Assembly: GCA_046328505.1 (NCBI GenBank)
Contig: JAXLWL010000010.1
Location: 6,989 to 70,988, forward strand
Source: JBDHWG01 sp046328505
GTDB taxonomy: Bacteria; Chloroflexota; Anaerolineae; Epilineales; JAHCIE01
Direction of reading: 5' to 3'
Length of the DNA stretch: 64,000 nt
Position numbers and translations under genes: made by a program. The notes below the pieces were generated by a model. It saw only the letters and a program-made list of their open reading frames with translations. It searched no databases and was not told the origin of the DNA. Shown here one piece after another: positions 34,362 to 42,916 of this stretch; positions within the stretch are counted from its first letter, which is position 1, and every line of letters starts with the position of its first letter.

Positions 34362-35667
34362 GCTTGCCCTGACTCTGGCTCAGGCCGCACTGGCCGCCGT
34401 GGAGCCGGCGGCGGCCGTGCGCGCCCACGTCCGCCGCGACGGCGACGCGCTGCTCATCGATGAGCAGCGCTATGACCTCGCCAGGTTCGACCGCGTGTTC
34501 ATCGTGGGCGCAGGCAAGGCCAGCGCGCCCATGGCGGCTGCCCTGGCAGAAAGCCTCGGCGACCGCCTGACGGGCGGTTGGGTCAACGTCAAGTACGGCC
34601 ACGAGCTTGACGTGCCGGGCGTGACCATCCATTCGGCAGGCCATCCCGTCCCGGATCAGGCAGGCGTCGAGGGCAGCGAAGCCATCGCGCGCATTGTCGA
34701 AGACGCGGGACCGCGGGCTCTCATCCTCTGCGCAATTTCCGGCGGCGGCTCGGCCCTCACCCCGCTGCCCGTCGCCGGTGTGACTCTGGCGGACCTGCAG
34801 GTCACGACCGACGTGATGTTGCGCAGCGGCGCGACGATCAACGAGCTAAACTGCCTGCGCAAGCACCTCGACCGGCTGAAGGGCGGAGGGATGGCGCGGC
34901 TGGCCGGCGACGCGACGCTGGTCGCCCTCATCCTGAGCGACGTCGTCGGCAACCCGCTCGACGTCATCTCGTCCGGCCCGACCGTGCCCGACACGACGAC
35001 GTTCGCCGACGTGGCGCACATCCTCGACCAGCGCGGCCTGTGGGAACGGCTCCCAGCCTCCGTCGCGGCGCACCTCCGGGCAGGCGTAGCCGGCGACATC
35101 CCCGATACGCCAAAGGCCGGTGACCCCGCCTTCGCCCGCGTGCAGAACGTCATCGTCGGCAGCAACGGCCAGGCCGCGGACGCGGCGCTCGCCGTCGCGC
35201 AGGCGCACGGCCTCAACACGCTCCTGCTCTCAACGTATGTGGAAGGGGAGGCGCGAGAGGTCGCGCGGGTATGCGTCGCCATCGCCCGCGAGATCGCGGC
35301 CTCCGGTCGGCCGCTACTACGCCCCGCCTGCGTCGTCCTCGGCGGCGAGACGACGGTGACCGTGCGTGGCAGCGGCAAGGGCGGCCGCAACCAGGAGCTT
35401 GCCCTGGCCGCCGCGCCGGGCCTGGTCGGCCTCGACAGCGTGATGATTCTGACCCTCGCCACGGACGGCACGGATGGACCGACGGACGCGGCAGGCGCGT
35501 TCGTCGACCCGACGACCGTGGCGCGAGCGGGGGCGCTCGGGATGGATGTGGCGACATATCTCGCCAACAACGACGCGTACACGTTCTTCGAGTGTCTTGG
35601 CGATCTGCTCATCACCGGCCCGACGCGCACGAACGTCAACGACCTGACGTTTATCCTGGCGCTGTAG
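34345..35667 (+). CDS. Glycerate 2-kinase (MOFRL family)
   Basis: A 440-residue DUF4147/MOFRL protein, the GckA/TtuD type that phosphorylates D-glycerate at C2 with ATP (older annotations call it hydroxypyruvate reductase). Start GTG 34345 follows GGAGGAA at 34334-34340 and overlaps the GH13 gene by 17 bases. FIVGAGKASAPMAAAL, AISGGGSALTPLP and LRKHLDRLKGGGMA form the N-terminal domain; VVLGGETTVTVRGSGKGGRN and TDGTDGPTDAAGA the MOFRL domain. Confidence 0.92.
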   Translation: MTNPRELALTLAQAALAAVEPAAAVRAHVRRDGDALLIDEQRYDLARFDRVFIVGAGKASAPMAAALAESLGDRLTGGWVNVKYGHELDVPGVTIHSAGHPVPDQAGVEGSEAIARIVEDAGPRALILCAISGGGSALTPLPVAGVTLADLQVTTDVMLRSGATINELNCLRKHLDRLKGGGMARLAGDATLVALILSDVVGNPLDVISSGPTVPDTTTFADVAHILDQRGLWERLPASVAAHLRAGVAGDIPDTPKAGDPAFARVQNVIVGSNGQAADAALAVAQAHGLNTLLLSTYVEGEAREVARVCVAIAREIAASGRPLLRPACVVLGGETTVTVRGSGKGGRNQELALAAAPGLVGLDSVMILTLATDGTDGPTDAAGAFVDPTTVARAGALGMDVATYLANNDAYTFFECLGDLLITGPTRTNVNDLTFILAL

Positions 35668-35681
35668 CGCAACGTCGATTC

Positions 35682-36806
35682 ATGCGCATCACAATCAATG
35701 GTCTGTTCTGGCCAATGCCTAACGTCGGCAGCGGACAGTATCTCCGCGAGCTTCTGCCGGCCCTGCGCCGTCTCGCGCCGGAGGATGAGTACACCCTGGC
35801 GCTCGTGGGCAATGCGGAGACGAGCGAAGCGCCTGCCAAGACCGTTTGCTGGCAGCCCCCCCTCGGACGCGACGCCAACGATGATGTAGCGAAGACATGG
35901 TTCGAGCAGGTTGTCTTTCCTCGGCTCGCGGCCGACGCCGACGTGGCCCACGTGCCGTATTTCGCGCCACCTCTGCGACCATCCTCGCCCACCGTCGTCA
36001 CAGTCCATGATATCATCCCACTTCTTCTGCCCGCGTACCGCGGCTCGGCGCTGGCGCGGCTGTACTTCCGACTCGCGGCGGCCGCGCTCCCGCGGGCCAG
36101 CCACGTCATCGCAGACTCTGAGCACAGCCGCCGGGACATTCTCGCCCATTTCGACTTGCCGCCGGAGCGAGTCACGACCGTGCATCTCGCCGTGTCGGAG
36201 CGCTTTCGCCCGGCGGCGCCCGAAGCCATCAGCCGCGCGCGCGCGCGTTATAACCTACCGGAGGACTTTGTCCTCTACATGGGCGGGTACGATGTGCGAA
36301 AGGACATCGGAACGCTCCTGGCCGCCTACCGCACTCTCCAGCGCTGCGGCACGGGAATCGCTCTTGTGTGCGCCGGTGGGCTGCCGCGCCAGGACACCCC
36401 TGTCACGCCGGACCCGCGGCGGATCGCCGAACTGCTCGGAGTCACCGTCCACTTCCCCGGCTTCATCGCCGCCGAGGACCAGCCCGCCCTCCTGAGCGCA
36501 GCGCGAGCGTTCGTGTTCCCGTCGCGCTACGAGGGGTTCGGACTGCCGCCGCTAGAAGCGCTGGCGTGCAGCGCCCCGACGATTGTCGCCGATGCCAGCT
36601 CCCTCCCTGAAGTCGTCGGCGACGCCGCGCTCATGTTCCCCGCCGGCAACGCCCAGGCCCTGGCGGACACGCTGCGCCGGCTACTAGACGACCCGGGCCT
36701 TCAAAACGAGCTTCGCGCCCGTGGACCGACGCGGGCCGATGCGTTTAGCTGGGAGCGCGCCGCGCGCGAGACGCGTGCCATCTTCAAGGAGTTGAGCAAT
36801 GCCTGA
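35682..36806 (+). CDS. Glycosyltransferase family 4
   Basis: A 374-residue GT-B enzyme, start ATG 35682 (MRITINGLFW). The N-terminal half has the SGQYLRELLPAL helix and HDIIPLLLP; the C-terminal half has YMGGYDVRKDIGTLLAA and SRYEGFGLPPLEALACSAPT (E-x7-E), then SLPEVVGDAALMFP. It belongs to the WbnK/WcaI-like group of surface polysaccharide enzymes. It sits between glycerate kinase and a HIT gene, overlapping the latter by 8 bases. Confidence 0.9.
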   Translation: MRITINGLFWPMPNVGSGQYLRELLPALRRLAPEDEYTLALVGNAETSEAPAKTVCWQPPLGRDANDDVAKTWFEQVVFPRLAADADVAHVPYFAPPLRPSSPTVVTVHDIIPLLLPAYRGSALARLYFRLAAAALPRASHVIADSEHSRRDILAHFDLPPERVTTVHLAVSERFRPAAPEAISRARARYNLPEDFVLYMGGYDVRKDIGTLLAAYRTLQRCGTGIALVCAGGLPRQDTPVTPDPRRIAELLGVTVHFPGFIAAEDQPALLSAARAFVFPSRYEGFGLPPLEALACSAPTIVADASSLPEVVGDAALMFPAGNAQALADTLRRLLDDPGLQNELRARGPTRADAFSWERAARETRAIFKELSNA

Positions 36807-37299
36807 AGCGCCTACAGAGTGGATGCCGCGCGAGGAGTGGGACGCGCTCGTGCGCGGCGACGACTGCCCGCTGTGCGCCGAAGTCGCGGGCGTCGAGCCT
36901 GCGAACGAGTACGGCTACACCGTTGCGGACCTGGCGATAAGCCGCCTCCGCCTCGCCGCGAACCAGTCGGTGCCCGGCTATTGTGTTCTGATATGCCACA
37001 GGCACGCGCGCGAGCCGTTTGAGCTGTCGCCGGAAGACCGCACCCTGTTCTTCGAGGACATGCTACACGCGGCGGCGGTGATCGAGTCAGTCTACGGCGC
37101 GATCAAGATGAACTACCAGATCCTCGGCAACGCCGTGCCCCACGTCCACGCCCACATCGTGCCGCGCTACTATGGCGACCCCGCGCCGAGCCGCCCGATT
37201 GATCCTGGCGCCGCGACTGTGCTTCTCTCGGCGGGAGAGTATCAGGCGCGAGCGGTCGCCCTTCGCGAGGCGTTGGGCATCGCCTCGGACGGCGCGTGA
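36799..37299 (+). CDS. HIT-family nucleotide hydrolase/transferase
   Basis: A 166-residue histidine-triad protein: the catalytic HVHAHIVPRY block lies at residues ~115-124, preceded by the helix YQILGNAVP. An N-terminal DDCPLCAEV pair could bind zinc. HIT enzymes hydrolyse nucleoside phosphoramidates or dinucleoside polyphosphates. ATG 36799 overlaps the glycosyltransferase stop by 8 bases. Confidence 0.9.
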   Translation: MPEAPTEWMPREEWDALVRGDDCPLCAEVAGVEPANEYGYTVADLAISRLRLAANQSVPGYCVLICHRHAREPFELSPEDRTLFFEDMLHAAAVIESVYGAIKMNYQILGNAVPHVHAHIVPRYYGDPAPSRPIDPGAATVLLSAGEYQARAVALREALGIASDGA

Positions 37300-37306
37300 G
37301 AGACGC

Positions 37307-38050
37307 ATGCCGTCGGCCACGTTTCGCTTCTATGCCGAGCTGAACGACTTCCTCGCGCCTGCGCGGCGGGGAACGTTCACTCATCATGTCGAGCCGCGCA
37401 CGACGGTGAAGGACGCCATTGAGAGCCTGGGCGTCCCGCACCCTGAGGTCGATCTGATCCTCGTGAACGAGACGCCGACGTCCTTCGCCTACACGATCCA
37501 GGAGGCTGACCGGATTGCCGTCTATCCGCCCATGAGCTCCCTCGACAATCCCGCGCCCATCCTGCTGCGCCCGCCACTCACCGACTATCGGTTCGTGCTC
37601 GATATCCACCTGGGCAAGCTGGCGGTTTACCTGCGCATGCTCGGCTTCGACACGCTCTATCGCAATGACTACGCCGACGACGAGTTGGCGCGCATCGCCG
37701 GGGGCGAAAACCGAATTCTGCTCACGCGAGACCTCGGACTGCTTAAGTACAATGCGGTCGTCTACGGGTATTTCGTCCGCGAGACGGCGCCGACGCGGCA
37801 GCTACGCGAGATCGTGCGCCGCTACGATCTGCGGCGGCTCGCGACGCCTTTCCACCGTTGCCTGCAGTGCAATACTCCCCTGCAGCCGGTCGCGAAGGCC
37901 GAGATCATGGATCGCCTGCTGCCCAAGACGAAGCTCTACTACGACGACTTTCGCATCTGCCCGGGCTGCGGCCAGATCTACTGGCAAGGCTCGCACTACG
38001 AGCGCATGCGCCACAATGTCGACCGCATACTTGGCGAGCCAGATGGGTGA
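37307..38050 (+). CDS. Mut7-C RNase-domain protein with N-terminal ubiquitin-like domain
   Basis: A 247-residue two-domain protein. Residues 1-80 form a beta-grasp, ubiquitin-like domain (ATFRFYAELNDFL...RIAVYPPM). Residues ~90-245 are the Mut7-C PIN-fold nuclease: FVLDIHLGKLAVYLRMLGFD and LLTRDLGLLKYN with its Asp residues, ending in a zinc ribbon CLQCNTPL...ICPGCGQIYW. This pairing is a known family; it is thought to act on RNA. It is the last gene of the long operon and starts 7 bases after the HIT stop. Confidence 0.9.
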   Translation: MPSATFRFYAELNDFLAPARRGTFTHHVEPRTTVKDAIESLGVPHPEVDLILVNETPTSFAYTIQEADRIAVYPPMSSLDNPAPILLRPPLTDYRFVLDIHLGKLAVYLRMLGFDTLYRNDYADDELARIAGGENRILLTRDLGLLKYNAVVYGYFVRETAPTRQLREIVRRYDLRRLATPFHRCLQCNTPLQPVAKAEIMDRLLPKTKLYYDDFRICPGCGQIYWQGSHYERMRHNVDRILGEPDG

Positions 38051-38208
38051 AGTATCTATCCCGATAGGTCAACGAATCTTATCCGCAGTATGGTCCAAAC
38101 TAGGTTATACTAGAGCCTAACCGCTCGTGGGTCTGCGCCCCCGCAGGTGCGGCGTTTGCTTAGGCGCGCAAGACAAAACTACCTGCCCAAACCTGAGGTG
38201 CTTCTGAT
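38051..38208 (+). promoter_or_regulatory. Leader and possible promoter before the AAR-like gene
   Basis: TATACT at 38106-38111 is a good -10 box, but no matching -35 stands 16-18 bases upstream. The 95-base stretch to the ATG at 38209 includes a GC hairpin around GCGCCCCCGCAGGTGCGGCG. Nothing coding is visible. Confidence 0.35.
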
Positions 38209-40407
38209 ATGAAAAAAGTTCTGCTAATCCACATTGATGAGGGAGACGATACTCGCCAGGCATCATTCCTCGGCCAGGAGATTGAGATTCACCGCATCGG
38301 CGTCGCCGGCGATGCCGACAAGGCGAAAGCGTTGATCGAGGAGTACGACGGTAAGGTCGACGCCATTGGCCTGGAAGGGATGCCGGCCGAGCTGGCGCTG
38401 GGATCTGAGCACCGCCCGCATGCTATCGGCTCTACCATCGCGTCGGCAGCCAAGATCACACCCGTTGTGGATGGCGGCGGGATACGCCCGGGCATCGAGC
38501 GCTGGGGTATCATCCTGGCCGACAGAGCGCAGCCGGGCATCTTCAGCCAGAAGCACATCCTCATGGTTCCCGGCCTCAATCACCCTGGCATGGCCTCGTC
38601 GTTCAGCCGTCGCGCGTCGGTTCTGCACTACGCCGACCCCGTCATCTACTTCGCTCTGCCCGCCATTCCCGGCGTCGGCTCGGAGCAGACGCTCGTCCAG
38701 GCGGCCGGACCAACCCTCGACCAATTGCGAACAGCCCCCTTCCGCCGCCTGTACCCACGACCGGGTACGCCCGAGACGCAGCGCGACGCGAAGGCCTTCG
38801 CGTGGGCCGACGTCATCGCTGGCGACATGGGCGCGATCCGCCGCTACGCGCCGGACACCTTGCCCCACAAGACCGTGGCCGTGGAGTCGGCGACACAGGA
38901 AGACCTGGACGATCTGCGCAAGCGCGGTGTGTCCATCGTCGTGACCCTCATGCCGTCGCTCGGCCCCAAAGGCTCGCTAGGCGAGTACTCCGCGGCCGCC
39001 ATCGAGGCGGTGCTGGTCGCCGTGCGCCCCGATCCAGAAATGCCTCTCACCGAGGACACCTACCTCGACCTCATGGCGCAGATTGAGTGGACCCCGGCGA
39101 TCGTCTACCTCCAGCCGGAGGAAGCGGGCATCAACCGCTTTGCGTTCGTCATCCACCCGCTGGACGTGCGCTTCATCCACAATCACAAGTGGTTCCGCTG
39201 GACCAAGTATCTACCCGATGAGATCGTGGAGAAGGTCGCCGCCTACATTCCGCCCCTGTACCTGTCGCGCATCACGGGCGGACAATCGCCGACCACAGGC
39301 CAGCGCGTCGAAGGGTATCTCATTGCCCTGGGCGCGACGCCGCGTGAGATGATGCACCACGACGAGAAATTCACGTACAGCCGCCTCAACCAGGCCGCGC
39401 GTATCGCCGAGCGCAAGGGTGCGCGCATCATGGGCCTGGGTGCGTTCACGAGCGTCGTCGGCGATGCCGGCATCACCGTCGCCCACGAAGCGGATATCGC
39501 CATCACCAGCGGCAACAGCCTGACGGTCGCCGCCACGCTCGAAGCCGCGAAACAAGCCGTCATCAAGATGGGTGCGACGGACCTGACAAAGGGCAAGGCG
39601 ATGGTCGTCGGCGCGACCGGCTCCATCGGCTCGGTCTGCGCCAGGCTTATCGCCCAGGCTATCGGCAACGTCGTGTTGGTGTCGATCGAGCCAGAGCGGC
39701 TCATCGACATGAAGCGCATCATCGAGGCGGAGACGCCGGGCGCCCAGGTCATCATCTCGACCCACGCCCAGGACCTCGCGGCCGATTGCGATCTCATCAT
39801 CACCGCCACGTCGGCGTTCGGGCAGCGCGTCATCGACATCACCAAGTGCAAGCCAGGCGCGGTCATCTGCGACGTCGCCCGCCCCATGGACATCAACCCG
39901 GCCGAGGCTGCCCTGCGCCCGGACGTACTGGTCATTGAGAGCGGTGAGGTGCTCATCCCCGGCAACATCGACTTCGGCTACGACATCGGTCTGCCGCCCA
40001 AGACGGCCTACGCCTGCTTGAGCGAGACGGCCCTGCTGGCGATGGAGGGGCGATTCGAGGACTACACCCTCGGCCGCAACATTACAATTGACCGCGTCAA
40101 GGAAATCTACCGCCTGTTCAAGAAGCACGGCTTCCAGCTTGCCGGCCTGCGCTCCTTCGGCAAGTACATCACCGACGACGACGTCGCCGCCAAGCGCGCG
40201 CTGGCCGACGAGTTCCGCAACAACCCGGCTTACTTCGCGCAGTACCAGGCGGAAGCGCAGCGCAAGCTCGCGACGATTCCGGTCATGGCAAAGGGCGTCG
40301 GGGCCTCGAATGGGTCTTCGATGCGCAAGTATGCCCTGCCCGCGGTGGGCGTCGGCGCTGTCGGTCTGGGCGCTCTCGTGCTGTTGACCCGCAAGCGCCA
40401 GGGGTAG
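38209..40407 (+). CDS. Acyl-ACP-reductase-like NAD(P)-binding protein, C-terminal membrane anchor
   Basis: A 732-residue protein. The half from ~370 to ~655 parallels cyanobacterial long-chain acyl-ACP reductase: GYLIALGATPREMMHH, ARIMGLGAFTSVVGDAGI, ITSGNSLTVAATLEA, Rossmann VVGATGSIGSVCARLIAQA (Gly468-Gly474) and YACLSETALLAMEGRFEDY, with Cys603 where AAR keeps its acyl-thioester Cys, then TLGRNITIDRV. Residues 1-~300 are an extra alpha/beta domain I do not recognise. A final helix (PAVGVGAVGLGALVLL) plus RKRQG makes a tail anchor. It may reduce a fatty acyl thioester to an aldehyde at the membrane; no aldehyde-deformylating oxygenase is nearby. Confidence 0.7.
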   Translation: MKKVLLIHIDEGDDTRQASFLGQEIEIHRIGVAGDADKAKALIEEYDGKVDAIGLEGMPAELALGSEHRPHAIGSTIASAAKITPVVDGGGIRPGIERWGIILADRAQPGIFSQKHILMVPGLNHPGMASSFSRRASVLHYADPVIYFALPAIPGVGSEQTLVQAAGPTLDQLRTAPFRRLYPRPGTPETQRDAKAFAWADVIAGDMGAIRRYAPDTLPHKTVAVESATQEDLDDLRKRGVSIVVTLMPSLGPKGSLGEYSAAAIEAVLVAVRPDPEMPLTEDTYLDLMAQIEWTPAIVYLQPEEAGINRFAFVIHPLDVRFIHNHKWFRWTKYLPDEIVEKVAAYIPPLYLSRITGGQSPTTGQRVEGYLIALGATPREMMHHDEKFTYSRLNQAARIAERKGARIMGLGAFTSVVGDAGITVAHEADIAITSGNSLTVAATLEAAKQAVIKMGATDLTKGKAMVVGATGSIGSVCARLIAQAIGNVVLVSIEPERLIDMKRIIEAETPGAQVIISTHAQDLAADCDLIITATSAFGQRVIDITKCKPGAVICDVARPMDINPAEAALRPDVLVIESGEVLIPGNIDFGYDIGLPPKTAYACLSETALLAMEGRFEDYTLGRNITIDRVKEIYRLFKKHGFQLAGLRSFGKYITDDDVAAKRALADEFRNNPAYFAQYQAEAQRKLATIPVMAKGVGASNGSSMRKYALPAVGVGAVGLGALVLLTRKRQG

Positions 40408-40440
40408 AGGGAATAATCCGCCGCAAAACGTGCGCCTGAT

Positions 40441-40491
40441 GTAGTGACGACTTCAGTCGTTCTTCAAAGAAACGACTAAAGTCGTCACTAC
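40441..40491. repeat. 51-bp palindromic repeat (ACTTCAGTCG family)
   Basis: Arms GTAGTGACGACTT-C-AGTCGTT and AACGACT-A-AAGTCGTCACTAC form a 20-bp stem with one mismatch and a short loop. It lies in the 116-base gap between the AAR-like gene and a glycosyltransferase. The same plan, with different stem bases, occurs at 62439-62483 and, more loosely, at 62019-62107. Confidence 0.8.
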
Positions 40492-40523
40492 GCTGTCTAT
40501 CCGCGTCCGATGGAAATGGGTTT

Positions 40524-41645
40524 ATGCGCGTCCTGATGGTGTCCAAAGCCGTGGTGGTCGGCGCCTACCAGCGCAAGCTGGAGGAGCTGGCCGCCCTGCC
40601 CGGCGTCGATCTCACGGTTGTCGTTCCGCCCGCTTGGCGCGAAGGCTCGACGACTCACCGCGTGGAGCATGCCTATACCCGCGGTTATCGTCTCGTCGTC
40701 GACCCGATTCTGTTCAACGGACGCCACCACCTGCATGTCTACCCGAAGCTGGCGCGCCACTTCACGCCGCGCCCCGATGTGTTGCACGTGGACGAAGAGC
40801 CGTACAACGCTGTGACCGCTCACGCCCTGTGGCTGGCCAGGCAGCACAAGGTACCGGCGCTTTTCTTCACCTGGCAGAACTTGCTGCGCCACTACCCGCC
40901 CCCGTTCCGCCAGGTCGAGCTGTTCAGCTATCGCAGCGCCGGCTATGCCATCGCCGGCAACCAGGAAGCCGCCGACGTGTTGCGCGCCAAGGGCTACCAC
41001 GGCCCCGTCGCGGTTATCCCACAGTTTGGCATCGACCCCGACGTCTTCCGGCCGCTCACCACCGCCAAGTCGCCCCCATTTCGCATCGGCTACCTCGGCC
41101 GCCTCGTGCCGGGAAAAGGGGTGGACACGCTGCTGCAAGCAGGCCGCGGGTTGGCGGGAGACTGGCGCATGGAGATTCGCGGCGAGGGCGAAAGCAAAGC
41201 GTCACTCGTTGCGCTGGCGCAGAGTCTCGGCATCGCGGACAGGGTAGAGTTCGCCCCCTATGTCTCCTCGGTCGAGGTCCCCGCCTATCTCAACCGTCTG
41301 GACGCCCTGGTGCTCCCGTCACGCACGACAACGTCGTGGAAAGAGCAGTTTGGGCGCATCCTCATCGAAGCCATGGCGTGCGAGGTACCCGTCGTCGGGT
41401 CGTCCAGCGGCGAGATCCCCAATGTCATCGGCGCCGCCGGCCTGGTGTTCCCGGAAGACGACCCTGACGCTCTGCGCGCGCACCTCGTCCGACTGATGGC
41501 CGACCCGGTCCTGGCGCGCAATCTCGGCAAGCAAGGCCGCGCCCGCGTCCTGGCGCACTACACCCACGCCCAGGTCGCGGCGGCGACATTCGACGTCTAT
41601 CAGCGGCTGATTCTGCGGCGGGTCAGGGTCAAGGCCGAGGTTTGA
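40524..41645 (+). CDS. Glycosyltransferase family 4
   Basis: A 373-residue GT-B glycosyltransferase starting at ATG 40524 (MRVLMVSKAVVVGAYQRKLE). The donor domain starts at IGYLGRLVPGKGVDTLLQA and carries WKEQFGRILIEAMACEVPVV, a variant E-x7-E motif, then SSSGEIPNVIGAAGLVFPEDD. It is separated from the other glycosyltransferases by unrelated genes. Substrate unknown. Confidence 0.88.
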   Translation: MRVLMVSKAVVVGAYQRKLEELAALPGVDLTVVVPPAWREGSTTHRVEHAYTRGYRLVVDPILFNGRHHLHVYPKLARHFTPRPDVLHVDEEPYNAVTAHALWLARQHKVPALFFTWQNLLRHYPPPFRQVELFSYRSAGYAIAGNQEAADVLRAKGYHGPVAVIPQFGIDPDVFRPLTTAKSPPFRIGYLGRLVPGKGVDTLLQAGRGLAGDWRMEIRGEGESKASLVALAQSLGIADRVEFAPYVSSVEVPAYLNRLDALVLPSRTTTSWKEQFGRILIEAMACEVPVVGSSSGEIPNVIGAAGLVFPEDDPDALRAHLVRLMADPVLARNLGKQGRARVLAHYTHAQVAAATFDVYQRLILRRVRVKAEV

Positions 41646-41670
41646 CACGCTGGACCGCGAGACTTACAAT
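41642..41670 (+). promoter_or_regulatory. Promoter for tag
   Basis: TTGACA (41642-41647) - 17 bp - TACAAT (41665-41670), beginning within the stop region of the preceding gene. Start near 41677 gives a ~29-nt leader. Confidence 0.8.
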
Positions 41671-41704
41671 CCTCCCACGGCTTCGCCGCAGGTTAGGAGG
41701 ATTG
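41667..41704. promoter_or_regulatory. Inverted repeat spanning the tag -10 box and ribosome binding site
   Basis: CAATCCTCC (41667-41675) is the exact reverse complement of GGAGGATTG (41696-41704). The right arm holds the Shine-Dalgarno GGAGG and the left arm overlaps the -10 box. An inner CGG-CTTC-GCCG lies between them. Since the left arm is mostly upstream of the predicted start, a DNA operator is more likely than an RNA hairpin. Confidence 0.5.
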
Positions 41705-41705
41705 C

Positions 41706-42260
41706 GTGTTCAATAGCTATTGCGAGGCGGCTCGCCACAACCCGCTACACCAGCAATATCACGATACGGAGTACGGCTTCCCGCTCCAGGACGACAACGC
41801 CCTCTTCGAGCGCCTCGCCCTGGAAATCAACCAGGCGGGACTCTCCTGGCTCACCATCCTCAAGAAAAAGGACAACTTCCACCGCGCCTTTGACGGCTTC
41901 GCCATCGATCGCGTGGCGGCCTACGGCGACGCGGAGAAAGCACGGCTGATGGCTGATGCCGGCATTGTGCGCAACCGGCTCAAAATCCAGGCAGTGATCG
42001 AGAATGCCCGGCGGCTGCAGGCTATCCGTCATGAGCACGGCTCGTTCGCCGCCTGGCTGGATGCCCAGCACCCACTGCCGCGGGACGAGTGGCAGAAGCT
42101 GTTCAAACGCACCTTCGTGTTCACCGGCGGCGAGATTGTCGGGGAGTTTCTTATCAGCACGGGCTACCTGCCCGGCGCGCACGATCCCGGCTGCCCGGTG
42201 TACGCGGAGATTCTCCGTCTCGCGCCTCCGTGGACGCAGGCTAGCGAAAACAGCACTTAG
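41706..42260 (+). CDS. tag: DNA-3-methyladenine glycosylase I
   Basis: A 184-residue Tag-type (HhH superfamily) glycosylase that excises 3-methyladenine. The zinc-snap ligands are present: Cys6 (NSYCEAA), His19 (YHDTEYG) and the C-terminal His and Cys of GAHDPGCPVY. The aromatic pocket segment QAGLSWLTILKKKDNF is typical. Start GTG 41706 follows GGAGG at 41696-41700. It has its own strong promoter. The catalytic Glu position (LALEINQAG) is conserved. Confidence 0.95.
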   Translation: MFNSYCEAARHNPLHQQYHDTEYGFPLQDDNALFERLALEINQAGLSWLTILKKKDNFHRAFDGFAIDRVAAYGDAEKARLMADAGIVRNRLKIQAVIENARRLQAIRHEHGSFAAWLDAQHPLPRDEWQKLFKRTFVFTGGEIVGEFLISTGYLPGAHDPGCPVYAEILRLAPPWTQASENST

Positions 42261-42282
42261 CATCCAGGGAGGCGCTCGGCTC

Positions 42283-42903
42283 TTGTACGTCTATTTCTTT
42301 CAGGCGGTCACGCTCGGCTTCTCCGCCGCAGTCTCGCCCGGCGCGTTCCAGGCGTATCTGCTCTCCCACACGCTCCAGCATGGGCTGCGGCGAACCCTGC
42401 CGACGGTTCTCGCGCCACTCATCACCGATGGCCCGATTATCCTGATTGTGCTGCTCGTCCTGACCCAGGCGCCGGCGTGGCTGCTGCGCGCGCTGCAAAT
42501 CGCCGGCGGCGTTTTTCTAATCTACCTGGCCAAGGGCGCCTTCGACGCCTTTCGGAAGTACCAGGACAAAGCTGCTGCTCCCGAGTACTCGGCGAGCCAG
42601 AGCGTCCTCAAGGCGGTGCTGACCAATGCTCTCAGCCCCGGACCTTGGCTGTTCTGGACCGTCCTGGCGGGGCCGATTGTCATCAAAGCCTGGGAACAGT
42701 CGCCGTGGCAGGCCGCGAGCTTCATCGTCGGCTTCTACGCGGCGATGCTCGGCACGCTGACGGCGCTTGTCGTCGTGTTCGCGGGCGCCGGGCGCCTCGA
42801 TCCACACGTCACGCGCGGGCTGAACGGCGTCGCTGCCGTCGCGTTGCTACTCCTCGGCGTCTACCAGCTCTACACGGGGATATTTGCGCCGGGCGCGTCG
42901 TGA
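42283..42903 (+). CDS. LysE/RhtB-family exporter
   Basis: A 206-residue inner-membrane protein with six hydrophobic segments. FSAAVSPGAFQAYLLSHTLQ near the N-terminus and LTNALSPGPWLFW in the middle match the LysE-type pattern (SPGP repeats). The best start is TTG 42283 (YVYFFQAVTLGF) with GGGAGG 42267-42272 upstream; no ATG or GTG fits. Likely exports an amino acid or small metabolite. It follows tag by 22 bases. Confidence 0.82.
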   Translation: MYVYFFQAVTLGFSAAVSPGAFQAYLLSHTLQHGLRRTLPTVLAPLITDGPIILIVLLVLTQAPAWLLRALQIAGGVFLIYLAKGAFDAFRKYQDKAAAPEYSASQSVLKAVLTNALSPGPWLFWTVLAGPIVIKAWEQSPWQAASFIVGFYAAMLGTLTALVVVFAGAGRLDPHVTRGLNGVAAVALLLLGVYQLYTGIFAPGAS

Positions 42904-42916
42904 TACGCCCGGCAGA

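Noticed and set aside
34656..36185. 509-residue open frame on the minus strand
   Set aside because: It lies opposite glycerate 2-kinase and a glycosyltransferase and has no motif, start signal or hydrophobic pattern.
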